A model generated the notes under the pieces. It was not told the DNA's origin, did not search any database, and saw only the letters and a list, made by a program, of their open reading frames with translations. A DNA stretch of 64,000 nt from CAYRTV01 sp046483285 (GTDB taxonomy: Bacteria; Acidobacteriota; Aminicenantia; Aminicenantales; Aminicenantaceae), in the NCBI GenBank assembly GCA_046483285.1, contig JAWODN010000046.1:1-64000 (forward strand). Direction: 5' to 3'. This document shows, one piece after another, positions 9,406-18,568 of this stretch. The translations under genes and the position numbers were made by a program. How positions within the stretch are numbered: the first letter of the stretch is position 1; each line of letters begins with the position of its first letter.

Positions 9406-10099
9406 ACCCCGGGTCATTCTCATAACCGGATCCAGTCGAGGCGTGGGGCGCTTCCTGGCTGAATATTATATTGAAAAAGGCCGTCAAGTGATCGGATGCA
9501 GCCGCAAACCTTCTGATTTTGAAAATACCCGGTATCATCATTTCACTTTGGATGTTTCTGATGAGCAAGCCGTCACGGATATGTTTTTCCAAATTGACAA
9601 GGAGTATTCATCTCTGGATGTGCTTATAAATAACGCCGGGGTGGCTTCGATGATTCCGGTTTTGTTAACTCCCTTGAAAACAATGCGGGATATTTATTCC
9701 ACCAATGTGTTCGGATTGTTTTTGTTCTGCCGGGAAGCGGCGAAAATAATGAAGCGCAACCGGTTCGGGCGCATTATCAATTTTTCCTCGGTCGCGCTGC
9801 CGTACAAGCTGGAAGGCGAAGCTGTCTATGCCTCATCAAAGGCTTCCGTGGTTTCATTGACTCAGATCCTCGCCCGTGAATTTGGAAACTACAACATCAC
9901 TGTTAATGCCGTCGGCCCGGCCCCCGTCGATACGGATTTAATCAAATCTCTTCCCAAAGATAAAATTGAACGCCTTGTGCAGCGCCAGGCGATAAAACGT
10001 AAAGGCACGTTCCAGGATATTGCGAATGTGGTTGATTTTTTCATCAAGCCGGAGAGTGATTTCATCTCCGGGCAGGTTTTATATCTTGGAGGAGTCTGA
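9398..10099 (+). CDS. Short-chain dehydrogenase/reductase, FabG-like
   Basis: 233 residues with the complete SDR set: the nucleotide motif TGSSRGVG at about residues 10-17, NNAG in the middle, a catalytic serine in INFSSVALP, and YASSK as the YxxxK active site. PAPVDTD and the final GQVLYLGG match 3-oxoacyl-ACP reductases. The ATG at 9398 is preceded by GAGGAAAAAGGA inside the ACP gene. An upstream ATG at 9374 lacks a ribosome site. Position between ACP and acyl-AMP ligase suggests reduction of an ACP-bound keto group using NAD(P)H. Confidence 0.88.
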   Translation: MIEPRVILITGSSRGVGRFLAEYYIEKGRQVIGCSRKPSDFENTRYHHFTLDVSDEQAVTDMFFQIDKEYSSLDVLINNAGVASMIPVLLTPLKTMRDIYSTNVFGLFLFCREAAKIMKRNRFGRIINFSSVALPYKLEGEAVYASSKASVVSLTQILAREFGNYNITVNAVGPAPVDTDLIKSLPKDKIERLVQRQAIKRKGTFQDIANVVDFFIKPESDFISGQVLYLGGV

Positions 10100-11451
10100 T
10101 GTTTATAGATTTCCTGGAAAAGGTGTTCAAGGAAAACTCCAGCCGAGATGCTGTTATCTGGAAAGACAAAAGTTATTCCTATGAATGGCTGACTGAGAAA
10201 CTGAATCAATGGAATGAACTTTTCAAGGAAAAAAAAATCCCCAAAGGCTCTGTCGTCATTTTGGAAGCCGATTTTTCACCCAATGCCATAGCTGTTTTTC
10301 TCGCCTTGATAGAGCATGGTTGTGTATTGGTGCCCATTACAAAAACCATAGAGGAGAAAAAAGAGGAATTTATCAGCACCGCTCAGGGAGAATGGTCTGT
10401 TCATATAGATGACCAGGATGATCCGCATATCAACAGGCTCGGGACAAAAGCCGGCCATCCTCATTATGTTCAACTCCGAAAACTCAGCCATCCCGGCTTA
10501 GTGCTTTTTTCTTCCGGATCCACAGGGAAAAGCAAGGCGGCGGTCCATGACATGTCCTGTCTTCTGGAAAAATTTAAAGTCCGCAAACGCCGGATGCGCA
10601 CCATTCCTTTTCTTTTGTATGACCACATCGGTGGAGTCAACACCCTTTTTTATTCACTTTCCAATGCAGGCTGCATTGTTACGGTTCAAGACCGCAGTCC
10701 CGATAATGTGCTTCGAGCTGTTGAGCGGCACGGTGTCGAGCTTTTGCCCATCTCACCCACCTTTTTAAATTTGATACTGCTGAGCGAGGCATATAAAAAA
10801 TATGATATCTCTTCCCTTAAGACGGTGACCTACGGGACGGAGCCGATGCCTGAAAGCACCCTCAAACGGTTCCATGAACTGTTCCCTGAAATACGCCTTC
10901 AGCAAACTTACGGGCTGTCCGAGCTCGGGATTCTCAGGTCAAAGTCGAAACAATCCGATTCTTTATGGGTCAAAATAGGCGGTGAAGGTTTTCAGACCAG
11001 AGTGGCAAACGGAATCCTTCAGATCAAAGCCCGTGCGGCGATGTTGGGTTATCTCAATGCGCCCAGCCCCTTCAGTGACGACGGATGGTTCGATACCGGA
11101 GACTATGTGGAACAGAATGGGGAGTATTTCCGGATATTCGGGCGGAAGTCCGAGATGATCAATGTGGGGGGGGAAAAGGTCACTCCGGCTGAAGTGGAGA
11201 GTGTTATCCAGGAAATGGATAATGTTGCGGAAGTTACGGTATTCGGAGAAAAAAACTTGATCACCGGAAACATAGTGGCCACCAGGATACGCTTGATTGA
11301 AGAAGAAGATCATGCGGCTTTTAAGACCCGGCTGAGAAAGCACTGCCTCAAGATGCTCGCCAATTACAAAATTCCCCGTTTGATTGAATTTGATCAGAAA
11401 AGACAGCACGGAGAGCGTTTTAAAAAAATCAGAAATATCCGCTCATCATGA
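10099..11451 (+). CDS. Acyl/aryl-AMP ligase (ANL superfamily)
   Basis: 450 residues, somewhat shorter than typical acyl-CoA ligases (500-550) because the N-terminal subdomain is compact. Adenylation motifs are clear: LFSSGSTGKSKAAVHD (phosphate-binding loop), YGLSELG, GWFDTGD and GRKSEMINVGGEKVTPAEVE (hinge region). The C-terminal lysine motif appears as GERFKKIRN. It would activate a carboxylic acid as an acyl-adenylate and hand it to the ACP two genes upstream. Start and preceding stop overlap by one base (TGATG), and its own stop overlaps the next start (ATGA). Confidence 0.87.
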   Translation: MFIDFLEKVFKENSSRDAVIWKDKSYSYEWLTEKLNQWNELFKEKKIPKGSVVILEADFSPNAIAVFLALIEHGCVLVPITKTIEEKKEEFISTAQGEWSVHIDDQDDPHINRLGTKAGHPHYVQLRKLSHPGLVLFSSGSTGKSKAAVHDMSCLLEKFKVRKRRMRTIPFLLYDHIGGVNTLFYSLSNAGCIVTVQDRSPDNVLRAVERHGVELLPISPTFLNLILLSEAYKKYDISSLKTVTYGTEPMPESTLKRFHELFPEIRLQQTYGLSELGILRSKSKQSDSLWVKIGGEGFQTRVANGILQIKARAAMLGYLNAPSPFSDDGWFDTGDYVEQNGEYFRIFGRKSEMINVGGEKVTPAEVESVIQEMDNVAEVTVFGEKNLITGNIVATRIRLIEEEDHAAFKTRLRKHCLKMLANYKIPRLIEFDQKRQHGERFKKIRNIRSS

Positions 11452-12326
11452 TTCCCGCCGCCCGTCTTGATTCAAGTTTTTTTTCAGACCATAAAATCCC
11501 CTCCGCTTATCTTCTCAGTATCGACCTTGAAGACATCCGGACGCAAAGTCCATTCGGGACCAAGTTTCCCAGCCGGGTGGCGATGCTGGTTGATAGGTTT
11601 TTAGGTTTTTTTGAAAAACATGAAATTCAGGTTACTTTTTTTACCGTAGGTCATACGGCCCGGAAAAATCCAGACACAATCCGCCGGATTGTCGCCGCGG
11701 GACATGAGGTCGCATGCCATACTTATGACCATAAGCCCTTGGATAAATCAAGTGCTGAAAAATTAAAAGAAAATCTGAAAAGAAACAAAGATGTCCTCAT
11801 TGATTTAGGGGCTGACCAGGTCACGGGATTCCGGGCTCCGGATTTTTCATTGATACAAGACACACAGTGGGGATGGGATGTTTTGGCGGAATTGGGATTC
11901 CGTTATTCCAGTTCAGTCTTGCCGGCGAGAAATCCTCTATACGGCTGGAGAGGATATTCCCGCATTCCGGTATACCTTCCTCAGGGAATTTGGTCGTTTC
12001 CCATTTCGGTGACCCCTACGCCCGGAATGCAAATTCCTTTTGCCGGAGGTGTGTATCTCCGTCTTATGCCTAAAGCAGCCATATTGTATTTCTCCCGGTG
12101 GTATTCCCGGAGATCGTATCCGCTGGTTGGATATCTTCATCCCTACGATATCGATCGAAAACAGGAAAGATTCCGGATTGAACAAAATTATTTTTATGAT
12201 AAATTGATTTATTATAACCGCAAATCGGTTTTCATCAAGGCTGAAGCTCTGTTGAAACGTTTCCCAGGGATGACTTTTTCGAAATATATTGAAAAAATTG
12301 AAGCGGCCATGAGAAGGGATAATTAA
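11448..12326 (+). CDS. Polysaccharide deacetylase (NodB homology)
   Basis: 292 residues with NodB-type motifs: SIDLED (catalytic acid and metal aspartate), FFTVGHTARKNP, HEVACHTYDHKPLD (metal-binding histidines) and FRAPDFS. The C-terminal part (GVYLRLMP, VGYLHPYDID) matches the subfamily found in exopolysaccharide and exosortase-type loci. No signal peptide is visible, suggesting cytoplasmic action on a lipid-linked or nucleotide-linked N-acetyl sugar. Removing an acetyl group would provide an amine for the acyltransferase encoded next. Overlap with the ligase gene is 4 nt. Confidence 0.88.
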   Translation: MIPAARLDSSFFSDHKIPSAYLLSIDLEDIRTQSPFGTKFPSRVAMLVDRFLGFFEKHEIQVTFFTVGHTARKNPDTIRRIVAAGHEVACHTYDHKPLDKSSAEKLKENLKRNKDVLIDLGADQVTGFRAPDFSLIQDTQWGWDVLAELGFRYSSSVLPARNPLYGWRGYSRIPVYLPQGIWSFPISVTPTPGMQIPFAGGVYLRLMPKAAILYFSRWYSRRSYPLVGYLHPYDIDRKQERFRIEQNYFYDKLIYYNRKSVFIKAEALLKRFPGMTFSKYIEKIEAAMRRDN

Positions 12327-12327
12327 T

Positions 12328-13398
12328 ATGCCGGATTTTTTACTCCGTGAAGCCCGGGAAACCGATTTCAAAAAAATCGCGGAATTACATCGCTTAATTT
12401 GGCCGGAGGACCAGCCGGTTGAAGAGTATATCTGTTTCTACAATTGGCTGTTGAAAAAAAATCCGGCTTCGGGGTATTCACTTGTGGGAGTGAATGGAAA
12501 GGGGGAGATATCAGCCCATTGCTGCCTGGCGGGATTTTATTATTCGGTGAACGGCCGGAGAAGGAAGGGGGGGTTTATCTGCCAGCTTATGGTCAGAGAT
12601 GATTTTCGAAAATCTCTCTTGTTTGCATCCCTGGAATCCCGGCTGCTGAATCAATATCCAGCCAGAAAGATGGATTTCGCATATGGTCTTATTGATGGTT
12701 CCGCCATACTGAAAGCTCACCTGGCAATGGGCTTTAAAAAGGCGGGAAAAGTGCCTGTCTATGCCCGGCCGTATAAAATTTTCCGGATTCTCAGAAAAGC
12801 GGCCGCCGGTTCCAGATGGAAGACGGCTTTTGTTTATATGGGTTATCCTTTTTTAAAAATCGCAGAACAGCTTTTGCGGGTCCCCTGCACAAGAAAAAAT
12901 AATTTGGAATTGATCGAGGTGGAGCGTTTTGATGAAAATTTTGACCGGCTTTTTCAGCAGATCAGCCGGTCGTTCAAGATATCCGCATTGCGGACTTCTG
13001 ATATTTGCAATTGGCGGTTTTTTGGATTGAAGGAAAGAGGTTATAATGTCATCGGATTGAAGGATAAAGGGAATATTCTGGGTTACGCGGTTCTCCGCCG
13101 CATGAAGATGAAGACCTATAATGTCCTGGCTGTGGTGGACTTGTTTTTTTTGCCCGGTCACCGGGAAGCGGGAAAGCGCCTGTTTTATGAGATCCACCGC
13201 CGGTCCGTTCAGAAAAAAGTGGATATGGCTGTTTGTTTACTCGGCCCGGAGAGTTATATTTCCAGGATGCTGGGAAGAGCCGGTTTCATCAAAAGCCCTG
13301 AATTCTTCACTTCCGTAATCAATACTCCCGGCGACATCAAAGACTTCACCGAACCGAAAGATTGGCATATGACCTGGTTTGACCATGACTATGTTTGA
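12328..13398 (+). CDS. GNAT-type acyltransferase with two GNAT-like halves
   Basis: 356 residues. The first half (LLREARETDFKKIAELH, ICQLMVRDDFRKSLLFASL, MGFKKAG) looks like a GNAT domain with the acyl-CoA-binding segment modified. The second half (about 215-345: AVVDLFFLPGHREAGKRLFY, MLGRAGFIKSP) repeats the pattern, giving a tandem arrangement. One half may have lost activity. One base separates it from the deacetylase, and AGAAGGGA precedes the start. With the deacetylase it suggests a deacetylate-then-reacylate step on an amino sugar. The acyl donor could be CoA- or ACP-bound. Confidence 0.75.
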   Translation: MPDFLLREARETDFKKIAELHRLIWPEDQPVEEYICFYNWLLKKNPASGYSLVGVNGKGEISAHCCLAGFYYSVNGRRRKGGFICQLMVRDDFRKSLLFASLESRLLNQYPARKMDFAYGLIDGSAILKAHLAMGFKKAGKVPVYARPYKIFRILRKAAAGSRWKTAFVYMGYPFLKIAEQLLRVPCTRKNNLELIEVERFDENFDRLFQQISRSFKISALRTSDICNWRFFGLKERGYNVIGLKDKGNILGYAVLRRMKMKTYNVLAVVDLFFLPGHREAGKRLFYEIHRRSVQKKVDMAVCLLGPESYISRMLGRAGFIKSPEFFTSVINTPGDIKDFTEPKDWHMTWFDHDYV

Positions 13399-13437
13399 CC
13401 GTTCATCATCCGGGTTATATACAACATTGAGGTAATA

Positions 13438-14862
13438 ATGACTATGAAGGTTTTATTAATCAATCCCCCCACCCGGAATCTAATCAAGACTTTTGCTCCT
13501 GATGAATTAACCGAAGAAATGGGACTTTATCCTCCTATGGGGCTGCTGTATATTGCGGCTTATGCCCAGAAAGCACATGGGCGGAGATTTGACATCGAAG
13601 TGCTTGACACGCAGGTCGAGAGGATGAAATCCCGTGATATTGAGCAGGCTTTAAAGGAGCGGAAACCGGATGTTGTGGGCGTATCCGCAATGACTTTTCT
13701 GGTAAAAGATGCTTTAGAGGTTTGCCGGCTGGCAAAAAAAGTCAATCCGGATACTCACACCATTGTGGGGGGGACGCATCCCACTATTTATCCCAGGGAG
13801 ATGCTGTCTCAATGGGAAACGGACAGTGTTGTTTATGGAGAAGGGGAGATCACCTTCAGTGAATTTCTGGATGCTCTGGAGGCGGGTCAATCCCTGGCAG
13901 GTATAAAAGGACTCGGATATAAGGAAAAGGATGAAATTATTCTGAATCCGAAGAGAGATTTTATTATCGACTTGGACTCCCTGCCTTTTCCAGACCGGTC
14001 TCTAGTGCCGCATGAAAAATATTATAATTTATTGGGCGGATCCAAAGAAATCATGACAGGACTTTTGACAACGCGCGGATGTCCTTACCATTGTATTTTT
14101 TGCACCAAAAAGGACGGCCGTCTTTGCCGCATGAGGTCTCCGGAAAACGTTGTCACTGAAATCGAAGAATGTATGGCCGGGGGAATCACTGATTTTGATA
14201 TTATTGATGATACTTTTACAGTCAATCGAAAGCGGCTGTTAGCGATCGCCGGCTTGATAATCCAAAAAAACTTGAATATAACCATGGATCTCCGGGCCCG
14301 GGTGAATCATGTGGATGAAGAAATGGTAGAACGGCTGGCGCAGGCCGGGTGCAACCGTATCCGCTTTGGTGTTGAAAGCGGCAATCCGAAAGTATTGGAA
14401 AATTTAAAAAAAGGAATCACCCTTGAAGAAGTCAGGCGGGCTTTTCATCTGGCGAACCGGGCCGGGGTAACGACTTTTGCCTATTTTATGCTGGGCTCTC
14501 CCGGAGAAACGGAAGAGGAAATAAAAGACAGTGTGAAACTTGCCAAAGAAATCAATCCGGACTATGCGCAATTTTTAGTAACCACACCTTTTCCCGCTAC
14601 CGAGCTGTATCGGCTTGGAATGGAAAAGGGAATTTTAAAAGGTGATTACTGGAGGGAATTTTCAAGGAATCCGCAAAAGGATTTCACACCTCAATGGTGG
14701 ACCGAAAATTTCACTCATCAGGAACTCGAACATCTCCAGAAAAAAGCTCATCTGAGCTTTTATTACCGCCCCCGGTACGTCTGGAGGCAATTAAAAAAGG
14801 TCAAATCATTGAAGGAATTTTTACGCAAAGCGAAAGCTGCTTTCAGATTATCCGCCGGTTGA
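13438..14862 (+). CDS. B12-binding radical SAM protein (third of three)
   Basis: 474 residues. The B12-binding domain (VLLINPPTRN, VVGVSAMTF, IVGGTHPTIYPREM, VVYGEGEITFSEFL) is close to the BchE/HpnR-like standard. The radical SAM core has TRGCPYHCIFCTKKDG (CX3CX2C), IRFGVESGNPKVLENLKKG and FMLGSPGETEEE. It ends in a basic C-terminus. GAGG lies five bases before ATG 13438 and eleven before ATG 13444, so either may be used. It closes the cluster 39 nt behind the GNAT gene. Its TGA stop is embedded in a TTGACA promoter element. Confidence 0.87.
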   Translation: MTMKVLLINPPTRNLIKTFAPDELTEEMGLYPPMGLLYIAAYAQKAHGRRFDIEVLDTQVERMKSRDIEQALKERKPDVVGVSAMTFLVKDALEVCRLAKKVNPDTHTIVGGTHPTIYPREMLSQWETDSVVYGEGEITFSEFLDALEAGQSLAGIKGLGYKEKDEIILNPKRDFIIDLDSLPFPDRSLVPHEKYYNLLGGSKEIMTGLLTTRGCPYHCIFCTKKDGRLCRMRSPENVVTEIEECMAGGITDFDIIDDTFTVNRKRLLAIAGLIIQKNLNITMDLRARVNHVDEEMVERLAQAGCNRIRFGVESGNPKVLENLKKGITLEEVRRAFHLANRAGVTTFAYFMLGSPGETEEEIKDSVKLAKEINPDYAQFLVTTPFPATELYRLGMEKGILKGDYWREFSRNPQKDFTPQWWTENFTHQELEHLQKKAHLSFYYRPRYVWRQLKKVKSLKEFLRKAKAAFRLSAG

Positions 14863-14889
14863 CACGGCCAAGCGGGCGCGGAGTATAAT
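14859..14889 (+). promoter_or_regulatory. Promoter with consensus hexamers and 19-bp spacer
   Basis: TTGACA at 14859-14864 overlaps the stop codon of the radical SAM gene, and TATAAT lies at 14884-14889. The spacer of 19 bp is longer than ideal. The transcript would start near 14896 and reach the second BNR gene through a hairpin-rich leader of about 440 nt, or give a separate small RNA. Confidence 0.55.
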
Positions 14890-15339
14890 ACACCACGAAT
14901 GATAAATGTTACTTTTGAACTGTGGCCATGGGGGCGGGATGATGGATAAGCCGGCCCGTATGAAGGCTGAGCGGGCACGGTTCCTCTCCGAAGGAGAGGA
15001 GAGCGTAGCCGGAATCGGAGCGGATATCCTTGCTGGGGACATCCGCGTGGCGGCGATCCATCAACCGCTCCCACGGCCGCAAGAAAACGATTTTATGAGT
15101 AATGACCCATGGCGGCTTCGCCACCCGCAAGATATGAAAATAAAATCCTGGCTTATTCACGGAGCGGAGCGACGGGAATTTTAGAGTGCATCGGCTAATG
15201 AGCCGGAACCGACTCATCAGACGAAGCCGAATAAGATCCTCACGGCCTGCTTCGCAGGCCTCAGGATGACAGCGAAGCTGTCATTTTCAAACGTATAGGT
15301 CAGATTTTATATTTTAAGATTTTAAGGAATGGAGGCACC
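14890..15339. other. Gene-free, hairpin-rich leader region
   Basis: No gene is visible. A segment at 14937-14972 (GGGATGATGGATAAGCCGG and following) has a relative at 52474-52510. A hairpin CCTCTCC-GAA-GGAGAGG near 14980 has a relative with altered but still paired bases near 44090. Two further hairpins are listed separately at 15236-15284. The second BNR gene has GGAATGGAGG as its ribosome site. Confidence 0.5.
15236..15284. repeat. Two perfect hairpins upstream of the second BNR gene
   Basis: The first hairpin pairs ATCCT (15236-15240) with AGGAT (15263-15267) around an inner stem GGCCTGC-TTC-GCAGGCC. The second is ATGACAGC-GAA-GCTGTCAT. They belong to the same general class of dispersed nested hairpins as 1-235. 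No T-run follows, so they are not obvious terminators. Confidence 0.6.
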
Positions 15340-18300
15340 ATGAGATTCCGATTTTTGTGGAATTTTATATTGAGTTGTGTTCTGGCTGCGGGTTTCGTCA
15401 TCCCCCACGCGGTTGGGGGAGGGGCTTCTCCGGCAGTTCAGGAGGAAAACGGCTGGGATGTTTCGGTATTCCGGAATTTACGGTGGAGAAACATCGGCCC
15501 GGCGAACATGATGGGACGGGTCACGGATATTGAAGGTGTCCCCGGAAATCCGAACCTTGTGTATGTGGGGACCGCTTCCGGAGGAGTTTGGAAAACCGAA
15601 AACGGAGGAATCACCTGGACTCCCATTTTTGACGGCCAGCCGGTGGCTTCTATAGGCGATATCGCCCTGGAGCCTGGAAATCCGGAGGTCATTTATGTCG
15701 GAACCGGGGAGGCTAACGTCCGCAACTCGGTATCTTTTGGACGCGGGGTCTATAAATCCACTGACGGGGGCAAAAACTGGACGTTTTTGGGATTGGAAAA
15801 GACCGAGAGAATATCCCGGATCGTGATCCATCCCCGCAATCCCCGAATCGTTTATGTGGGAGCCCTGGGAAAAGCCTTCGGCAAGAACCCGGACCGGGGG
15901 GTCTATCGATCCGAAGACGGCGGAAAAAATTGGGAAAAGGTGCTTTATATCGATGCGGAGCACGGGGTGGCGGATATGGATATCAATCCCGTAAATCCCA
16001 ATATTGTGTTCGCGTCCATGTGGCGTTTTGAGAGGAAGCCCTGGACCTTCGTCAGCGGGAGTAGGCGGGGAGGGGTTTTTCGTTCCATTGATGGTGGACT
16101 GACCTGGAATAGAATGACGGACGGACTTCCCAAAATGGTGGGACGGATAGGGATCAAGGTGGCCCCCAGCCGCCCTCAAATCGTCTATGTGGTTACGGAA
16201 TCTCCGGAAGGCACGCTGTACAAATCCCTGGATGGAGGGGTCCGCTTTGAAAGGGTTTCCCAAAACGTCGAGGTCGTCTCCAGAGGCTTCTATTATTCCA
16301 GTCTCAGAATTGACCCCAAGGATGAAAACAGGGTTTACGCTCTTGCCTCAAGGCTGATGCTTTCCATAGACGGAGGCAAGACATTCAGCCGGATCTCGCC
16401 GTCGACTCATGTGGATTTTCACGCTCTTTGGATCGACCCTGAAAATCCTTCCCGGATATGGCAGGGCCAGGATGGCGGGATAGGCGTTTCCTATGACCGG
16501 GGAGATAATTGGGATTATGTCAATAACTTTTCGGTGGCTCAGTTTTATCAGATTCATGCGGATAACCGGGAACCTTTTTATTATGTTTCCGGAGGATTAC
16601 AGGATAACGGGACTTGGGTGGGGCCCGGCCGCACCAGGGAGCCTGCGGGGGTGCTGAAAGCGGATTGGAGAATGGTAAGTTTCGGAGATGGATTTCATGT
16701 GATATCCCATCAGGATAACCCTGATTTGTTTATCAGTGAATCCCAGGGCGGCAATATCATGCGGACCGATATGAAAACGCGCGAACAGCAGAATATAAGC
16801 CCGCAGCCCCGCCGGGCGGACGGGGATCCGGTCTCCGCCTTGCCCTACCGGTTCAATTGGAATACTCCCATTAACCAGTCTCCCCACGATAAAAACACGG
16901 TCTATGTGGGGGGTAACGTGGTTTTCAAATCTCAGGATTTCGGAAACACTTGGGAAATCATCAGTTCTGATCTCACAACCGATGATCCGGACAAACAGAA
17001 AACCGCCGGCGGTCCCGCCTGGCCTGAAAACACCACGGCGGAATACCATTGCACCATTATCAGCTTGTCTGAATCTCCCGTTCAGCCCGGTGTGTTATGG
17101 GCGGGCACGGATGACGGAAATCTTCAGGTGACCATGAACGGAGGAGAAGACTGGAAAAACGTGGTTAATAATATCCCTGGTCTTCCTGGGGAAAGCCCGG
17201 TTTCCCACGTGGAACCGTCCATGACCTCCGCGGGACTGGCCTATTGTTCCTTTGACCGTCATATGCTGGATGATTTCAGGCCTTATATATACCGGACTAC
17301 GGATTTCGGCCGGACCTGGACCGATATCAGCGGAAATCTTCCCGGGGAGGCCTACATTTGGGTGGTGAGGGAAGACCCCCGTGACCCCAAGGTTATTTAC
17401 GCCGGGACGGAATTGGGTATCTTTGTGTCGTTTTCGCGGGGGGGGGAGTGGATCAAGCTGCACATGGGCAATCTTCCGGCGGTCGCGGTCCATGACATTT
17501 TGATTCACCCCAGGGATAACGATTTGATAATCGGGACCCACGGCCGGGGAATATGGATTTTGGATAAAATATCTTTTCTGCAAGAGATCTCCCCGGAATT
17601 ACTGGGAGCGCAGCCCTATATTTTCACCGTGGACCCGGCCATGCGTCACACCGCCAAACCGACCCGCTACGGAACCGGCGATCGTGAGTATACCGGTGAA
17701 AACCCGGAGTACGGAGCTTTGATAACCTATTATCTTCCGGATGCCGTCCCGGAATCCGCGTCGCTTCGAATGAATATTCTTGATGAAGAACGAAAAATTA
17801 CCCGGACTTTGCGAGGCATTCCCGGGAAGAAAGGGTTGAACCGGACCGCTTGGAATTTGCGCGGGGAAGCTCCTTATGGAAGAGAAGATGAGGCCGGAGG
17901 GGGATCATTTTTCGGGGGTCCGTTGGGCCCGCAGGTTTTGCCGGGAACATACACCGCGCATTTAGTGGTTGAAGAAAAAGCATTTGAAAAGCCGGTGAAG
18001 GTGTTTATAGACCCGGCCTTGAATGTGCCTTTGGAAGTACTGGAGATTCAACATGAATATGCGGTTAAACTGCGCGACATGCAGTCTATGGTTAACCGGG
18101 GAATAGAGGCTCTCGCCGCAATCAAGGAGCAGATCCAAGACCGGGAAAAAGCTGTCAGCGCCGGGAAGAGAAGATACCCGGAATCAGTTGGTCAGTCCAT
18201 TGATGAGAACTTGGAAATCATCCGGCGGATTCAGAGTGTGTTGACCCGGCCTGAAAGCGTTCCTTTTTGGAGCGTTGGACCGCGTTTAATCGAGAGACTG

Positions 18301-18504
18301 GAAGGCCTTTTCAGATCCATTGACGGCGTTAACGCCGCGCCGACGGATGCCCAGATTGACTATTTCAATCAACTTCAGAATGAATCCAAGTCCGCTATGG
18401 CGCGGCTGAATGAATATTTCAGTGGAGCCGCAGTGGAGTTGAATGAAATCCTGGAACAGAATGATGTTCCTTCCGTGTTGATTCCGGAGATGATAAAGTT
18501 TTAA
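15340..18504 (+). CDS. Large secreted BNR/Asp-box repeat protein, second paralogue
   Basis: 1054 residues with a signal peptide (LWNFILSCVLAAGFVIPHAVGG). Asp-box motifs recur from about residue 85 to 700 (TENGGITW, STDGGKNW, SEDGGKNW, SIDGGLTW, SQDFGNTW, TTDFGRTW), predicting one or two beta-propellers, followed by a beta domain and a helical C-terminus ending VPSVLIPEMIKF. Domain order and many sentences of sequence match the protein at 520-3612, whose end reads VPAVLIK, so the two are clear paralogues. Function outside the cytoplasm is inferred from the signal peptide. No catalytic residues can be named. It probably shares a transcript with the dehydrogenase-like gene 64 nt downstream. Confidence 0.87.
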   Translation: MRFRFLWNFILSCVLAAGFVIPHAVGGGASPAVQEENGWDVSVFRNLRWRNIGPANMMGRVTDIEGVPGNPNLVYVGTASGGVWKTENGGITWTPIFDGQPVASIGDIALEPGNPEVIYVGTGEANVRNSVSFGRGVYKSTDGGKNWTFLGLEKTERISRIVIHPRNPRIVYVGALGKAFGKNPDRGVYRSEDGGKNWEKVLYIDAEHGVADMDINPVNPNIVFASMWRFERKPWTFVSGSRRGGVFRSIDGGLTWNRMTDGLPKMVGRIGIKVAPSRPQIVYVVTESPEGTLYKSLDGGVRFERVSQNVEVVSRGFYYSSLRIDPKDENRVYALASRLMLSIDGGKTFSRISPSTHVDFHALWIDPENPSRIWQGQDGGIGVSYDRGDNWDYVNNFSVAQFYQIHADNREPFYYVSGGLQDNGTWVGPGRTREPAGVLKADWRMVSFGDGFHVISHQDNPDLFISESQGGNIMRTDMKTREQQNISPQPRRADGDPVSALPYRFNWNTPINQSPHDKNTVYVGGNVVFKSQDFGNTWEIISSDLTTDDPDKQKTAGGPAWPENTTAEYHCTIISLSESPVQPGVLWAGTDDGNLQVTMNGGEDWKNVVNNIPGLPGESPVSHVEPSMTSAGLAYCSFDRHMLDDFRPYIYRTTDFGRTWTDISGNLPGEAYIWVVREDPRDPKVIYAGTELGIFVSFSRGGEWIKLHMGNLPAVAVHDILIHPRDNDLIIGTHGRGIWILDKISFLQEISPELLGAQPYIFTVDPAMRHTAKPTRYGTGDREYTGENPEYGALITYYLPDAVPESASLRMNILDEERKITRTLRGIPGKKGLNRTAWNLRGEAPYGREDEAGGGSFFGGPLGPQVLPGTYTAHLVVEEKAFEKPVKVFIDPALNVPLEVLEIQHEYAVKLRDMQSMVNRGIEALAAIKEQIQDREKAVSAGKRRYPESVGQSIDENLEIIRRIQSVLTRPESVPFWSVGPRLIERLEGLFRSIDGVNAAPTDAQIDYFNQLQNESKSAMARLNEYFSGAAVELNEILEQNDVPSVLIPEMIKF

Positions 18505-18568
18505 AATAGAGACGGTTTTTTCAGAAACAGGTCATCCTGGATGAAATATTAATAAGGAGATAATGAAT

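Noticed and set aside
15478..16263. 261-codon minus-strand open frame inside the second BNR gene
   Set aside because: It lies antisense to a well-supported gene and has no domain features; long antisense frames are expected in this repeat-rich coding sequence.
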